Part shown: positions 11,793 through 22,545 of the stretch, piece by piece
Position numbering within the stretch: position 1 is the first letter of the stretch
Layout of the letters: each line of letters starts with the position of its first letter
Assembly (NCBI GenBank): GCA_963691655.1
Contig: OY829327.1
Span: 68,026,079-68,090,078, forward strand
DNA length: 64,000 nucleotides
From: Toxonevra muliebris
Lineage: Eukaryota; Arthropoda; Insecta; Diptera; Pallopteridae
Reading direction: 5' to 3'
The notes under the pieces: generated by a model
What the model saw: the letters and a program-made list of their open reading frames with translations, nothing else
The model's database searches: none
What the model was told of the DNA's origin: nothing
Position numbers and translations under genes: made by a program

Positions 11793-12493
11793 ATCGTATT
11801 GTTCTTAGAATTGATTTGAGATATTTAACGATTTTTCTAATTTATGGACTTTTATCACTTTATATGACAACACCCCCAAATAAACGCCCATTTCCAAAAA
11901 GTGCTTCACTTTTTATATCACTATCATAAAATAATTATATATACCGAAATGTAAGTCCCTGGGGCAGCTCCCTTTATTTTATTACATTTTTTGTATGCAG
12001 TCTAGCCATACCGTTCTAGATGCTTGGTCATTTTTGAGAATGGCTTTTTTTGGATGTCATGACTGTTTTCGAGCTGGCGAAATGAGCAAGAAACTAGTTC
12101 ATACAAAGTTGAGGGGATTGTTTTTTAGGCATGACCATTTTTTTTAAATAAACCCATTTAGTTTTATTGTTACACTTTTTCCGAAATTTTTTAATGATTT
12201 GAATCTATAAAATTTATTAAAAGTTAATTTTAGTGCTGTAAACCGAGTTCAGTAAATAAATCGTCTTACAATGACCCAGAAACATTTGGTGGACTTAATG
12301 TATTTTGCCTTTAAAAGCAAATTACTGAAGGGGGTCTCCTGAACTAGACGGTTAAAAAAAATCATTTTTTTCGTATTTTTTTAGAAGAGGAACAAAGAAA
12401 TGAACCCAATGACCTTCAAGGTATATTTTTGTATATATTTAAAGTATATTAAAAAAAATTGGTATGACTATGAAATAATAAATTACAACAGAT

Positions 12494-12569
12494 TTATAAG
12501 TCTATTTCATGAGCGTTCTTGCCGCTGCAGTCTTCAATCGGCGGGTAAGATCCAGCTTGTAATTCTTGA
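12494..12569 (-). CDS. Candidate terminal coding exon, minus strand
   Basis: On the minus strand a run of 17 T followed by GTTTCAG (AG at 12570-12571) is a textbook 3-prime splice site. The following 76 bases are markedly more GC-rich than the surroundings. Two frames are open. Entered with one base (phase 2), 24 codons read QELQAGSYPPIEDCSGKN... to TAA at 12494-12496. Entered with two bases (phase 1), 21 codons read KNYKLDLTRRLKTAAARTL... to TAG at 12502-12504. The phase-2 reading is compatible with the donor of the 22.37-kb block. AATAAA hexamers on the minus strand occur further downstream (around 12213 and 12166). The product is not recognised. It could be a chance match, but the acceptor and composition are the best exon-like signal in the window. 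Confidence 0.4.
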
Positions 12570-12571
12570 CT

Positions 12572-13785
12572 GAAACAAAAAAAAAAAAAAAAATTTTGAA
12601 TTGCTAAGTGAACTAAAAAAGCAGAAAAAATCATGAATTCATAATTTTTCTCGGGTTAAAAATATTTGTTAAAAAAAGAACACTTTAAGGTGCTAAAATA
12701 ATTATTTAAATAGACTTTGGACCAAATTTTTTAGATCACTTTGGTTCGATTCAAGAGGTCGCGAGCTCTAAACTAAACTATCACGCCCGCTAATTTAGAA
12801 AATTCGTCAAAAAAAAACTGGAGGAAACGCACTTCAAAATTTTCATTTGCACTAAGAATCTGACCAAAACTAATCGTTAGGGTGATCAGGGTCATCAAAA
12901 AAACTTACCGTCGATGCTTCGTATTTTTAAAAATATTTAGAATTGGCCTCAATAACTTTATAAATATATATCGATTTAAGCAATAAAAAAAACGAATTTT
13001 TTGGACCTTCTAATTCAAAGAAAGGTCATGAAACAAAAAAGTCTTTTTATAATTTCCACAGTTTTTTGAAACTTCAATAAATGAATCGATCATCTCTAAA
13101 AGGGTTCATATCTAAAGATTTGAGTTTTTCAGGAGAAACAGAAACTGAGTACGGTCAAAAGTACTGAAGGACGTATTCCATATGTGTTGACTCAAAACTT
13201 AAAATATACAAATATTTTCTGAATCAAGATACAACCAAAAATAATTTATCTGAGATAGGTCCTTTTCAAAATCTATTTGTTAAAAACGAAAACAATAAAT
13301 AAAAATCGAATAGGCATTTTTTGGTTAAAATATATAGAATTCAGAATCCAGATACGAGTCCTTTCCACATCACATGTTAAATCTATACCTTTCAAAATTA
13401 TCGATTCAAATAAAAGAAAAACTCTTTGATAAATAATAGAAACTTCTCGCTTGTGAAGAAACGATCCCCGATGGTGGAATAAACATAACATGGAAAAATA
13501 TAGTATAGACTATTTTTGAAGTACGGTACGGCCCTGGTTCCGGGCCCAAGAATCCTGTTTCTTTTTGGACTGTTGGGCAGCGGATTTATTACTTGGAATT
13601 TCTGTGTGCCGAGAAACATATACCAACATTATTGTAGAACTAGCTTTAACGTAGTTAGTCCATTGTCTTAATGTTTCTAAAAACTAATGCTTAAAAATCA
13701 GAAGAATGTAGGCCAAGTGAGAAATGAAGGTGAGTTTCTTCTGTTTCCACTAACACCCCAGAACCGGAACCGTTTCATGTTTTGA
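12572..13785. other. AT-rich sequence, nothing recognised
   Basis: If the 12.5-kb exon is real this is its upstream intron. No repeat ends or coding frames could be supported; minus-strand frames at 13273-13619 show no family motif. Confidence 0.4.
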
Positions 13786-14297
13786 ATTCATCCGTGAAAA
13801 TGCGCTGGTAATGCAGGCCCAGGTCTCGGCAAGTGGCAAGTTTGTGTTTCCGAAATTTGTATTTTGTAGTCCTCTTTTAAAACTGGATAGCATTGATAAA
13901 ATGGGCCTTCAATATCCCAGCAAGTATTGTACCTATACCTATTAAATTTTAGTCCACAGATGGCTTTGATCGAAAACATTCAAGGATAAGTCAGGTGTCG
14001 TCCGTCGGAAATCGTCCCTTTCAACAATGGCCATAGCTCTTTGGAACAAAACGAGAGCCTTCCCAACGCTGTTACCATTAAGCCCGCTCCATTAGACAAT
14101 GAATGCATAGATGATAATGGGTTTAATCATAGCCTTATAAAGCCATGCAGCTTTACTAGGAAATAGACAGCACGTTTTGCCAAAAGAAACCTTTGGATTC
14201 TTTTTGCTCAACATGAGAACATCATTGAAGCTTCTTTTCCAGAATAACTCCTAGATATTTCACTTCATGCAAAACTCAAATAATGATGATTCTGAAG
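13786..14297 (-). pseudogene. Non-LTR retrotransposon reverse transcriptase fragment
   Basis: On the minus strand, in shifting frames, 14275-13980 reads VKYLGVILEKKL, then AWLYKAMIKPIIIYAF and GKALVLFQRAMAIVE. This order is the thumb/connection region after the palm of LINE reverse transcriptases (families with VKYLGVILD). There are stops at several places, so it is dead. A hAT element has inserted just upstream at 14298, and LINE-like sequence may continue beyond 14963. The clade cannot be assigned from this short piece. Confidence 0.7.
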
Positions 14298-14963
14298 CAG
14301 GGACCGAAAATAACTGTTATTTTCCATTTTTCAACTCAAAAAGTCATCCACAAAAAATAGCCGTAGGGGATCTTCAAGTGTACGGTTGTGATCCTCACGG
14401 ACTAAATTCCACAAACATTGTATGACTTTTAAATTCATGACTTTTATCGTAATAGGCTAAATAAAACGGTAAATTATTGGCTTTTATGATTGACACGAAA
14501 AGACGTTCCTAATGGTTTCAGAATTTTTTGGATCCCCTTTGCTTTAATATTTCATACCCCAAAGCCTATCTACTTTTATACCTACTTTGGTCATTGCAGC
14601 AGTTGTTTCGGAATTTAAAAATTAAATTAAATGCGGACGGATGAGCTGAATCGAATGACATCACTTTTTTTTTATTGCTCAAGCCGTTTGCTTGCAAATA
14701 GGGTTGACCATTTATTTTTGTCCAAAAAAATAAAAGTCATAAAATAACTGGTTCATTTTGGCCAACAAAATAAAAGTCATAACTAACTGTTTTTTTTTGC
14801 CCGAAAAAATAAAAGTCAAATATAACTATTATTTCTGGCCAAATATCAAAAAAGTCAACAATTTACCGTTTAATTTAGCCAATCACGATAAAAGTCACAA
14901 AATAACTTTTAATATTTGACTTTTACTATAAAGCGCGTAACCGTTAGGGTCCCTGCTCTGAAG
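14290..14963. mobile_element. Non-autonomous hAT element inserted in the LINE
   Basis: The element spans 14298-14955 (658 bp). Left end CAGGGACCGAAAATAAC and right end (reverse complement) CAGGGACCCTAACGG share CAGGGACC. Flanks TTCTGAAG (14290-14297) and CTCTGAAG (14956-14963) agree at seven of eight positions, fitting a hAT duplication. Inside, AAAAGTCA and AATAACT motifs recur. No transposase frame is present. Confidence 0.75.
14706..14930. repeat. ~52-bp internal tandem repeats of the hAT element
   Basis: About four diverged units of the type ATAAAAGTCATAAAATAACT followed by T-rich sequence and TTGGCCAA. They occupy the right half of the 14298-14955 element. Similar single motifs at 14420-14500 mark its left half, so they may be subterminal binding sites. 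Confidence 0.6.
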
Positions 14964-16051
14964 TCTGGTAAAGCAACGGGAAGAGTATGCGACGTTGGGA
15001 CATAAATTGTGTATTGACACTTTTTTTGTTTATTATAAAAAATATTATATATAAGTTTGGCGCTGTAAAAAAGAGGCTAATTGAATTTATAATTTTTAGC
15101 ATGAATAAAATTGTAGGCATATATTTAAATTATCATTATTTGTTAGTACCATCGTGATATCAATGAGATAAGAGTGAAAGTGTTTACTCTTCTATTTAGC
15201 ATATCTTATAGAGTGCCCCTCACATAAATGCAAATATAAATACCTATATTCAATCAATATACATATTTACATATATACATATACAATGTACATGCGTACA
15301 TACATATCTATATATCATATAAAATTTACTATAAGTATTGCTACGTGTAATTTGAGTTAGATTTATGGCGATATTCCCTCTTTGCGTCAATATGATTAAT
15401 GTGCAATAGTATCATACTTTTTATGAGCTGATTACGTGACGTATACGTAATTTTTATTTTTATGACAATAGTTACATCTGACAGAATTGGCATAAATATT
15501 TAATTTACTTATTGTACATGATTAAAAGTTGTGAAATTGGAAGTGATAAGATATGCGTGGTTCCGATATTTTTGAAACTATGGATATTTATATATTATAT
15601 GTGTGCATACTTAGAATCCTGTGATTTTCGCATAATAAACTTAAACATAAAATCGTAAATTTTTTATATTACAAAACATGCTGAAGACAAAATAAATTAT
15701 AGAATTATTCTATTCTTTTTGTTTTTTTTTTCTATTTTTTCCTTGCAAATTCATTCTTGTATTTATTTTTTTTCAGGAGTTCAGGAGTGCAGCAAATTGT
15801 AAAGGATTTGAATTTATAAGGAAGATTTATACCCAAGTGTCAAAACTATCTTTAAATAATACTTCAACTTTTGTTTAAAATTTAGAGTTAGAATTTTGAA
15901 TGCAAGGCCGAGGCCGCAAGCACCAAAACTCTCAATTCTTTATTCAAACTTTTGCTCTTATATACGATACAAAAGTGTGGTGAAACTTATTGTAACTATG
16001 GTGAATATTCTAATTCTCTCTTTCACTTTGTAAGCTGCACTCACGCAATTA
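14964..16051. other. AT-rich sequence, mostly nothing recognised
   Basis: The first 40 bases may be LINE sequence displaced by the hAT insertion. A pyrimidine tract ending TTTTTTTTCAG at 15766-15776 is acceptor-like on the plus strand, but what follows (GAGTTCAGGAGTGCAGC) has no sustained open frame. Confidence 0.35.
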
Positions 16052-16276
16052 CAAAACATCAGTGTGGCCAACTGTTATTAAATTTTTTCTTTAAAAGAAG
16101 TGCGAGAAAACTCAATCCATTTAATACTTCCAGTCAATGAAAATTTCTTCGATTTTTCGAAGATATTTTAAATTGAAAAACGCGCTGAGCGCTAAATAAC
16201 TTTTTTCCGCGTTTTAATATTCAAAAAGCAGTAAAATCAGCGGGAAAAGCGCTGAGTTGGCCACACTGCCAAACAT
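16052..16276. mobile_element. hAT MITE, 209 bp
   Basis: The element spans 16060-16268. Its ends are a perfect 14-bp inverted repeat CAGTGTGGCCAACT. Flanking octamers CAAAACAT (16052-16059) and CCAAACAT (16269-16276) match at seven of eight positions, as expected for hAT target duplication. The interior is AT-rich with several GCGCTGAG/AGCGCT motifs near the right end and no reading frame. The CAG start and 8-bp duplication support hAT over other superfamilies. Confidence 0.8.
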
Positions 16277-16829
16277 CGATGTCGCCATCGATGACCCGGT
16301 TCCGATTGGTTCATCGAACTATGGGGTAGGTCAGTGTAGTGCACAGTACTGCAATAACAGCAGTGCTACATTCAAACCAACAATATGCATCCTCAGCATA
16401 TTTGATTTTCGATCGAATTTGGTAGCCCGTGTGCAACAAAGAAACTGAGTAACAAAGCATAATATAATATATCGGATATATTTGTAGAACTTATAATATG
16501 ATGGAGTACGATGTAATATGTACACTACAAAATTAAGATCTAGCCATCAACCCTAAACGCTCTTATATTTCAATATATTATCCCAATTTTTTCCTACAGC
16601 CCTTTCATATTTCGGGAAATGATTACACAGCGGTCTTGAACCACCGGCAGGTAAAATCAAAATGAGCCCAATCCAATATTTTACGTTCCAAATTCTTTCA
16701 GAATTATAAATTTACAAGCCCTGAAATCGTACCTGATCCTTTTTACGAAATATTTATATATTTATAAAAAAACTGGTGAAAATTATAAATTGAAAAGACA
16801 AGATCGATGGGAAATTTACTGTAGATTAC

Positions 16830-18310
16830 CATTCTGTTGTTACCATTTCGGCGATGATATGGGCAGGCTGTAATCGATTAACTGACGCATTTGTTGGTCT
16901 TCTAATTTTGAAAAACTTCGGCGTGCGCTCATCAACTTCATACGGTCCATCGTAAAGTGAGGCCAATGACCATGCCGTGATATATGTTTCGATGTGTTGA
17001 ACAGTTTGAATATCGCACCGTAAATTGACTCTACATGTGTACCATTGATGTTTAGTTTATGCGTCTAGCAAAGTGCCAACAGGATGATTGTTAGCTGCTG
17101 GGACCAGTTACTTGAATTTGTACATTTTATCGATGTTATTCCAGACGAAATGTTCCTTGGTGAGGCGAGATGTAACCTTCTTCTCTTGTGCGCGTCTTCT
17201 TTAAAATTGGGCGATCAAGCTTAGTGGCCGAATTTGCCTAGGGGATGAATGATCGTTTTTCTGCATGAATGCGAATGTAAACGGCTAATGTCCAGTGGCA
17301 ATCGTGAAATTGCGACGCTCGAGCAAATGCCTGAAGCATTTGACTGAGGTATAAATTGATAGTAATTCACGGTCATACGTATTATATTTACGTTGGGCGT
17401 CATTAAACTTCCTAGAAAGAACAAGCGGCTCTGGTGAACTATTTACAAGCTAGTGGGCCACTGCGCCCATCGCAGTATCGCTTGCTTGCGTTAATACACA
17501 GGACTATGTCCGCTCCGGGAAGTGGATGAGCAAGCAAAGTTACGTTGATAAGATTCTGTTTGCACTGATTGAAGTGTTCAATTGCCTGATCATTTCAGAT
17601 GATGAGTGAGCAGTCGTTCTTTTTGTTATCCTTTATCAATGCGAAGAGCGGTTGTTGGTGCGTCATGGCATGAGGTATGGAACCACAATAAAAGTTAATA
17701 AACCAAAAATTGCTTCAGCTCACATCCCGATTCGGGAAAGGGAAAATCTTTCATTGTTTCGATTTTGTTTGGTTTCCGTTCAACATAGCCAGAGCTCAAC
17801 AGATTGAAAATGATGCGAATGTGTTTTTTGTGAAGCTCCAATGTCTCTGATACGATATAAATGTCATCCAAATAGCAAAAAACGAAATCGAACCCACGAA
17901 GCATATCAGGCATAGACCGCCGAAACGTTTGGACTGCGTTACTTATAAGGAAGGGTCTTCCGACGGCGATTTTCTCGATATTCATAGATGTTATAGGGTA
18001 CGGAAATCATAGAGATACGTACTTTTTTATCGGCGGAAAAACGATTTTCAGAGTAGTTCCGCCTCCCCAAAGTAGAAGGTATAAATTAGGATGAAGAGTT
18101 CAGTGTAATTTTAAAAAATAGGCTCCTTCTTGTTAGTCCGTACGGCATCCAAAGAATTTCTCTTCCATTGGAATCTGATTATAGCCACGACTTAGGTCGA
18201 TTTTTGAAAACATTCGCTTAGTATGTAGTCCGTAAAATAGATCCTGAATGTTCCACTTTACTATAGTTACCACAGATTTACAATCACCTATGGACACCTA
18301 AATTGACTTT
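16830..18310 (-). pseudogene. Gypsy-type LTR retrotransposon pol remnant
   Basis: Minus-strand fragments appear in the normal pol order. RT start near 18300-18150 includes FSKIDLSRGYNQIP. The RT palm at 17985-17700 includes the catalytic YLDD box (frame 17695-17985 is the longest open piece). The RNase H region at 17480-17250 includes RKYNTYDREL and LLERRNFTIAT. At 17000-16850 a piece like the integrase C-terminal end appears (YDGPYEV, then RLQPAHI). The span between RNase H and the integrase tail is far too short, so most of the integrase is deleted. Multiple frameshifts and stops make every domain inactive. No flanking LTRs were identified. Pol would copy element RNA into DNA and integrate it; this copy cannot. 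Confidence 0.85.
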
Positions 18311-18748
18311 TGAATTGTTGTAAACTGATCTCTATAATAAAAATTCATTTAAACTTGTTATAAATAAAAAAAACTAGTTCAGACACAAAAACTCCAATAA
18401 AATTGTCTTATTTTCTGCTGAAATAATATAAAAAAGATTCGAAAAGTCCCAGGATTGTCATTTTCAAATTTCGAGATCTCAGTATTGTAAATATATTTCA
18501 GAATTTAATGTCTCACTGCGTACTACATATCTACTTATTTACATATTTTATCATTCAAAAGCAATTAACTAAGCATTTGACACATTAAGCCGTACATCTG
18601 AATACAATTTTTGTTAAAACTATTACGACTCTTAGTTTATTTTTGTTAAAGATAAATGTGGCAGTCAAGTTAAAGAAGGCGTTTACTGAATGCAAATAGA
18701 AAACGTGATTCATTTTCACCAATATTTTCCTACATATTTATTTCCTAA
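18311..18748. other. AT-rich sequence, nothing recognised
   Basis: No LTR, coding or repeat signal was found next to the gypsy remnant. Confidence 0.4.
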
Positions 18749-19048
18749 TTACACTGTGTTACAAATGAAAAAAAAAATTAATGTACAGGTGTTTTGACAT
18801 ATATTCTTGGGTTGGTCATTAAAAATAATGGGCTTTCTGAATATTCTCTTCTTTGAATACTCTATTTACAAAAACCTAATTTAAAAATATTACACCTATA
18901 CACTACGGTTTGATTACTAGAGTTGGGGGCTAGAAGAAAAAATTGATATGATGGAAAAATTTGTTAAACGCAGAAAGCCATTATTTTTATGGTTAACCCA
19001 ACTATTTAGGTCAGAAATCCTGTACATTTTTCATGTAACACAATGCTA
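18749..19048. mobile_element. MITE with long imperfect inverted repeats, CACTGTG end
   Basis: The element spans 18752-19045 (294 bp). About 80 bp at each end are inverted copies: left CACTGTGTTAC, AATGTACAGG, GGGTTGGTCAT, AAAATAATGGGCTTTCTG; right (reverse complement) CATTGTGTTAC, AATGTACAGG, GGGTTAACCAT, AAAATAATGGCTTTCTG. It is preceded by TTA and followed by CTA, consistent with a 3-bp TTA duplication with one change. Ends and target resemble the MITEs at 25238 and 50912. Confidence 0.7.
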
Positions 19049-19839
19049 TGCTATAAGTATTAAGAGTATCTTATACTGTTTTAAATGTTCTTATGTGTAA
19101 GTTTCTACACAGTAATTGTCTGTCGCACGTTTTTACTATTTTTAGGAACACAATTATTTCAACCCTGTAGATTTAGCTATTTTTAACTTTATTATTTCTC
19201 TGTTTATTTTTATCCTGACTGCTGCTAAAATTCTTTCTGCAAATGGCGCGAATAATAGAATAAAGAAGGCATTATGAGTGTGTTTGTGTGTGTCAATGTG
19301 TGTCCTACTAAATTAAAATTTATAAATGAGCTTAACTTAGATTTCACAATGAGGAAATATAATGTTATTTTCGCAACGGAATTATAAGACAAAGTTCCCT
19401 TCTTAAAGTCATATAACGAATTATAATAAACCTATAAATAATAAGAACATTTAAAATAATTTTTACTTTTAAAGAAACCTATTATTCATAAGTGCCTTGC
19501 CACAGAGATATAGAGATTTTTTTAACAATAAACAAAAATTTAAGTGAGAAAGGTACTCAAGTTCAATTGTCCATAAGATGTGTTTATTTTTTTAACTGCA
19601 TTACAATGCAAAACGAAGTGGAAAAAAGAAGCGTCTAATAAGTAATTTGCTTTCGGTCTTCCGACGATGTTATAACGATTTAAATACTTTTGCTCCATGA
19701 AAAATGCCCCCTAGTGAAGAATTTTAGAATTGCGAGATTCCATCTCTTGTTTCAATATAATCATTTAACTTTCAAAATAAAAAGTTAAACAATAACAATT
19801 TTTAATAGCTTAATGAACGATCTTATTTTGGTCGAGGTG
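19049..19839. other. AT-rich sequence, nothing recognised
   Basis: Only a short GT tract near 19278-19305 stands out. No gene or element ends were seen. Confidence 0.4.
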
Positions 19840-20142
19840 GCTGTAGTGTATGTAGAATCGTAGTCTAGTAAGTAGTGCACTAGACTTTCACCCGGGAAGT
19901 TAAAATTCGATTCCCGTCTTGGCCGGGTGGTTAGTTCTCATAACCTTCTTGTATCCACTATCAATATGAAGTGTACAACTACATCTCTTGGTAGACAATG
20001 TCAAAACTACCAAGTGATAACAAATTGCCACACCGTCATTCGCAGCCGGTGTTAAACTGTAGGTCGAACAATGTGGTGTCACAATGGGCCGTTCAGGCCT
20101 AAGTGTGTCTCTAGACAGCCACTCCAATCTAACCTAACCTAT
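19840..20142 (+). mobile_element. tRNA-derived SINE, copy 1 (tRNA-Glu-like head)
   Basis: The head (about 19855-19920) reads GTCTAGTAAGTAGTGCACTA then GACTTTCACCCGGGAAG and ATTCGATTCCCG. The last is a good pol III B box, and the TTC in the anticodon-arm position with flanking sequence resembles tRNA-Glu. It is followed by a ~220-bp body (TTAGTTCTCATAACCTTCTTG, CCAAGTGATAACAAATTG, GGGCCGTTCAGGCCTAAGTG, ACAGCCACT) ending in AATCTAACCTAACC. The body is shared with 23715-23910. SINEs are non-coding and rely on LINE proteins. The long frames on both strands here are not genes. Confidence 0.75.
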
Positions 20143-20233
20143 ATAGAGGCAGACAAATCTGCTGCTGATTTAGAATTCGCAACGACTGCACGATCAATGA
20201 TTTTAGTGTTGCTTCTTATCACCATTCCATCAT

Positions 20234-20630
20234 TATATGAGCCGTTGTGTGCAAAAGTGGTGCAAGACAGTTTTTTTAATTATTTGGATTTTCATCTTCA
20301 GTCAATAATTTTGACCTCATTTAGTTTCCTACAAAAAATGTGTACGTCTAGGTTAACCCAGTAATGCCTAGCAGTGCCATATGGCACCTTGTCGCTGAGC
20401 CGTTCCTAAACCAGGTTCAAAAACAATTTTTTCTCAAGTTGCTTTCTTGATCCATCTACTTTGGTTCCCGCTTGTCCTGAATGGGTTAAATATGTGTTCT
20501 ATAAAGTTGCCTGTACATGGGAAAAATAAATTTCATAAGACACTATTTTGTACAGCAGTTCTACAAAACCACTGTATTTTTAAAAATCTGGTTTTGACTT
20601 ACACCACTTTTGCACGCAACGACTCATATA
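20234..20630. mobile_element. TA-flanked MITE carrying a nested TTAA insert
   Basis: The outer element spans 20238-20626. Its left end TGAGCCGTTGTGTGCAAAAG and right end (reverse complement) TGAGTCGTTGCGTGCAAAAG form a ~31-bp inverted repeat, flanked by TATA on both sides (TA or TATA duplication). A 129-bp TTAA-flanked element sits inside. Without it the outer element is about 256 bp, matching the related 255-bp copy at 43104-43358. A tip of the same family is also present at 6622. Confidence 0.8.
20353..20489. mobile_element. 129-bp TTAA-flanked mini-element inside the MITE
   Basis: The body is 20357-20485, bounded by TTAA at 20353-20356 and 20486-20489. Ends are CCCAGTAATGCC and (reverse complement) CCCATTCAGGAC. 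It contains the short palindrome GTGCCATATGGCAC. The related MITE at 43104-43358 lacks this block and has TTGA at the site, which supports insertion. TTAA targeting points to a piggyBac-type transposase supplied elsewhere. Confidence 0.75.
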
Positions 20631-22362
20631 TAACCTACTAACATTTGAAAATGGAAACGGGAATTACAATTTGCTAAAGCCCTAAAAACAAAATTTTTCA
20701 ATATCGGGTTTTTGGTTTATTGTCACTTTCATCTGTACCGAAAATTTTTGGAGACCTACACCGAAAACCTACTATCTGTTGTTTTACTTTAAATTACAAA
20801 TTCTGGAAACAGTAATCCAAATGTCAGAATGATTTTTGCTTCTCCTGTTAAATTTGTATGTTAGGGCTCATTCTGTTGCCAAAACAACAGAATGATCCCA
20901 GGTCCACTATTTTGAAGTTAACGATTCCAAAAACCGAAATTTTTTTTCTTCTTTTGCTCAATAATTTCTAATAAATAAAATATCATCTTGTATACACATA
21001 CGCCAAGTTAATTCTCAGGCGACAATATATTAAAACAATATTTTCGAAATAATTGAATAAAGGTACGACTTCTACTGTACGTAAACGGATACCGTTTTTA
21101 CTATACCGTAAACGAATCCGTCGTCTCTCGATTCCATAATTTTGTTTGTTGGGTCTAATTCGTTTTATTTAGAAAACTAATTTACCTCTTTACCACTGAC
21201 CATAGTCTCATTCAATCTCATTTTGGATTTTTAATAAGTTTTGTATTGGCAAGACCCTACAAAATAAACGATTGACAGAAGTATCAATCTTTCTTCGGGA
21301 AATATATTCCTTATAAAATATTAGAGGCACTTCCCAAAAAACTTATGGAATCTGAGGGCTTATCAGCCTAGTTCTAAATGTTCCCGAAATGAAATCCCCG
21401 GAAAATTTTGTTTCTTTTCCCCTTATTCTTATATGAAAAGAAGGAAACGAAACAAATGTACGAAGAGTTAATTTCTAGAATATTAAGAATAGGGCTAAGT
21501 AATGTCTGCAAAATTTGTCATTAAAAATGAAAAGTTAATGACTTTTTAAACAGCGAAAAGTCCTTGGTATTAAATTTAATCCAGACGAAAATAAAAAAGG
21601 AATTTTTTTGCAAAACACTATTTATGTATTTGTTGGTAATTGCAAACCTTCAAAAGTAAAGATTGTCAAATCCGGTAATAAGCTGAAGACCCTATTCATT
21701 AATATACTATAAATAAAACTCTCGCAAAACGTGAGTTGTTGCAGAAAAAAAAGCATAAACCCACAAATAATTTTTATATCACAATCTATAAAATATAATA
21801 ATTTAATTGGAAGGCGCCACGCTCAAAATTTCAGTACTGCGCCTGGAATTGTTCATTAAACACGTAATTTTTTATTACTGCCACATCCAAGTTGTCCCCT
21901 TAGTTATTACTAAGGAATGTGATTCTCAAACGCAAAGTATCAAAGTAACAATATATCTAATTGAAATACCGCAATAACTTTTTGTAAACAGTGGAAGAAA
22001 GTCGTAATTCAAGGATCAATGAAAAAGTATGTAAATAATAATGTATGTTTGATGAAAACCAACAGCCGGCCGGCTGGCAGTTGAAAGCATCATCCATCAA
22101 ATAGCCTTGAGTTTGAACGTATTTTTCTATGAATGAAATTAATTCAAGTTTTAGTGGTAAGAAAAAGCTCGTAATTGCAAATCTAATATACAGGGTCCAT
22201 GTCATATTAAAATTTCTCAAATCCTCTTAAAGCAAACATTATTTAATGTAGGAAATTTATTTTCAAATTTATTTTCCTGGCACCCTACACCCTTTGAAGC
22301 TTTCTGTTCAGCTTTCGCACTAAAGCTTTCAAAATTCATATGTGTATATTTTTATACGTACA
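20631..22362. other. AT-rich sequence, no supported features
   Basis: It contains a small hairpin near 20888-20905 (TTCTGTTGCCAAAACAACAGAA-type) and a GTAAACGG/CCGTTT palindromic cluster near 21078-21118. The minus-strand frame at 21957-22220 has no family motif. Confidence 0.4.
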
Positions 22363-22366
22363 TTAC

Positions 22367-22545
22367 CTTGCTCTTGACTTCATGTTACCCCATAATTTAT
22401 TGATTTGGCCCAAACCGGCACATGCGCCTTGACCATGATTCTTATCGTCATCATTGACTACAGGCACCGTGAATTGTTGATTTTGCAGATAAAACCGCAA
22501 CGATGCGATAATGTTTTTCTTATATGAGTATATAAAAACTGTTGC
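22367..22545 (-). CDS. Candidate coding exon with splice donor, minus strand
   Basis: Minus-strand frame open for 59 codons from 22545, with protein-like composition: IIASLRFYLQNQQFTVPVV, then NDDDKNHGQGACAGLG and QINKLWGNMKSRAR. It ends at CAAG|GTAATG, a reasonable 5-prime splice site (intron from 22366) in phase 2; without splicing it stops at once (TAA 22363-22365). The only in-frame Met is near the end, so an upstream exon would be needed, and no strong acceptor is visible between 22545 and 22500. The terminal W..MK.RA pattern recalls Myb/SANT-like DNA-binding domains, but this is a weak impression. Phase fits the 12.57-kb acceptor block. Confidence 0.3.

Larger units (their letters stand above)
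8914..12493. other. Intronic/intergenic-looking DNA with microsatellites
   Basis: No gene seen over 3.6 kb. It holds TATG repeats near 9055-9080, a GT microsatellite at 10271-10303 and AT-rich filler. A pogo-like terminus CAGTAGACACTC occurs near 10731. A possible hAT-type end (reverse complement CAGGCGCGTGTGC) lies near 9517-9530. A small foldback at 11661-11792 is listed separately. Frames of 60-80 codons here have no recognisable content. Confidence 0.4.

Noticed and set aside
15766..15840. Plus-strand exon after TTTTTTTTCAG
   Set aside because: No frame stays open for a meaningful length and no donor is visible.
16500..18750. Full-length gypsy element with LTRs
   Set aside because: No matching direct repeats flank the pol remnant, and gag, protease and most of integrase are missing.
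19855..19925. Functional tRNA-Glu gene
   Set aside because: Arms cannot form a full cloverleaf with proper acceptor stem, and the sequence continues into a body shared with another locus; it is a SINE head.
20071..20364. 97-codon plus frame as a gene
   Set aside because: It starts within the SINE body and runs into the TA-type MITE, so it is a composite of repeats.
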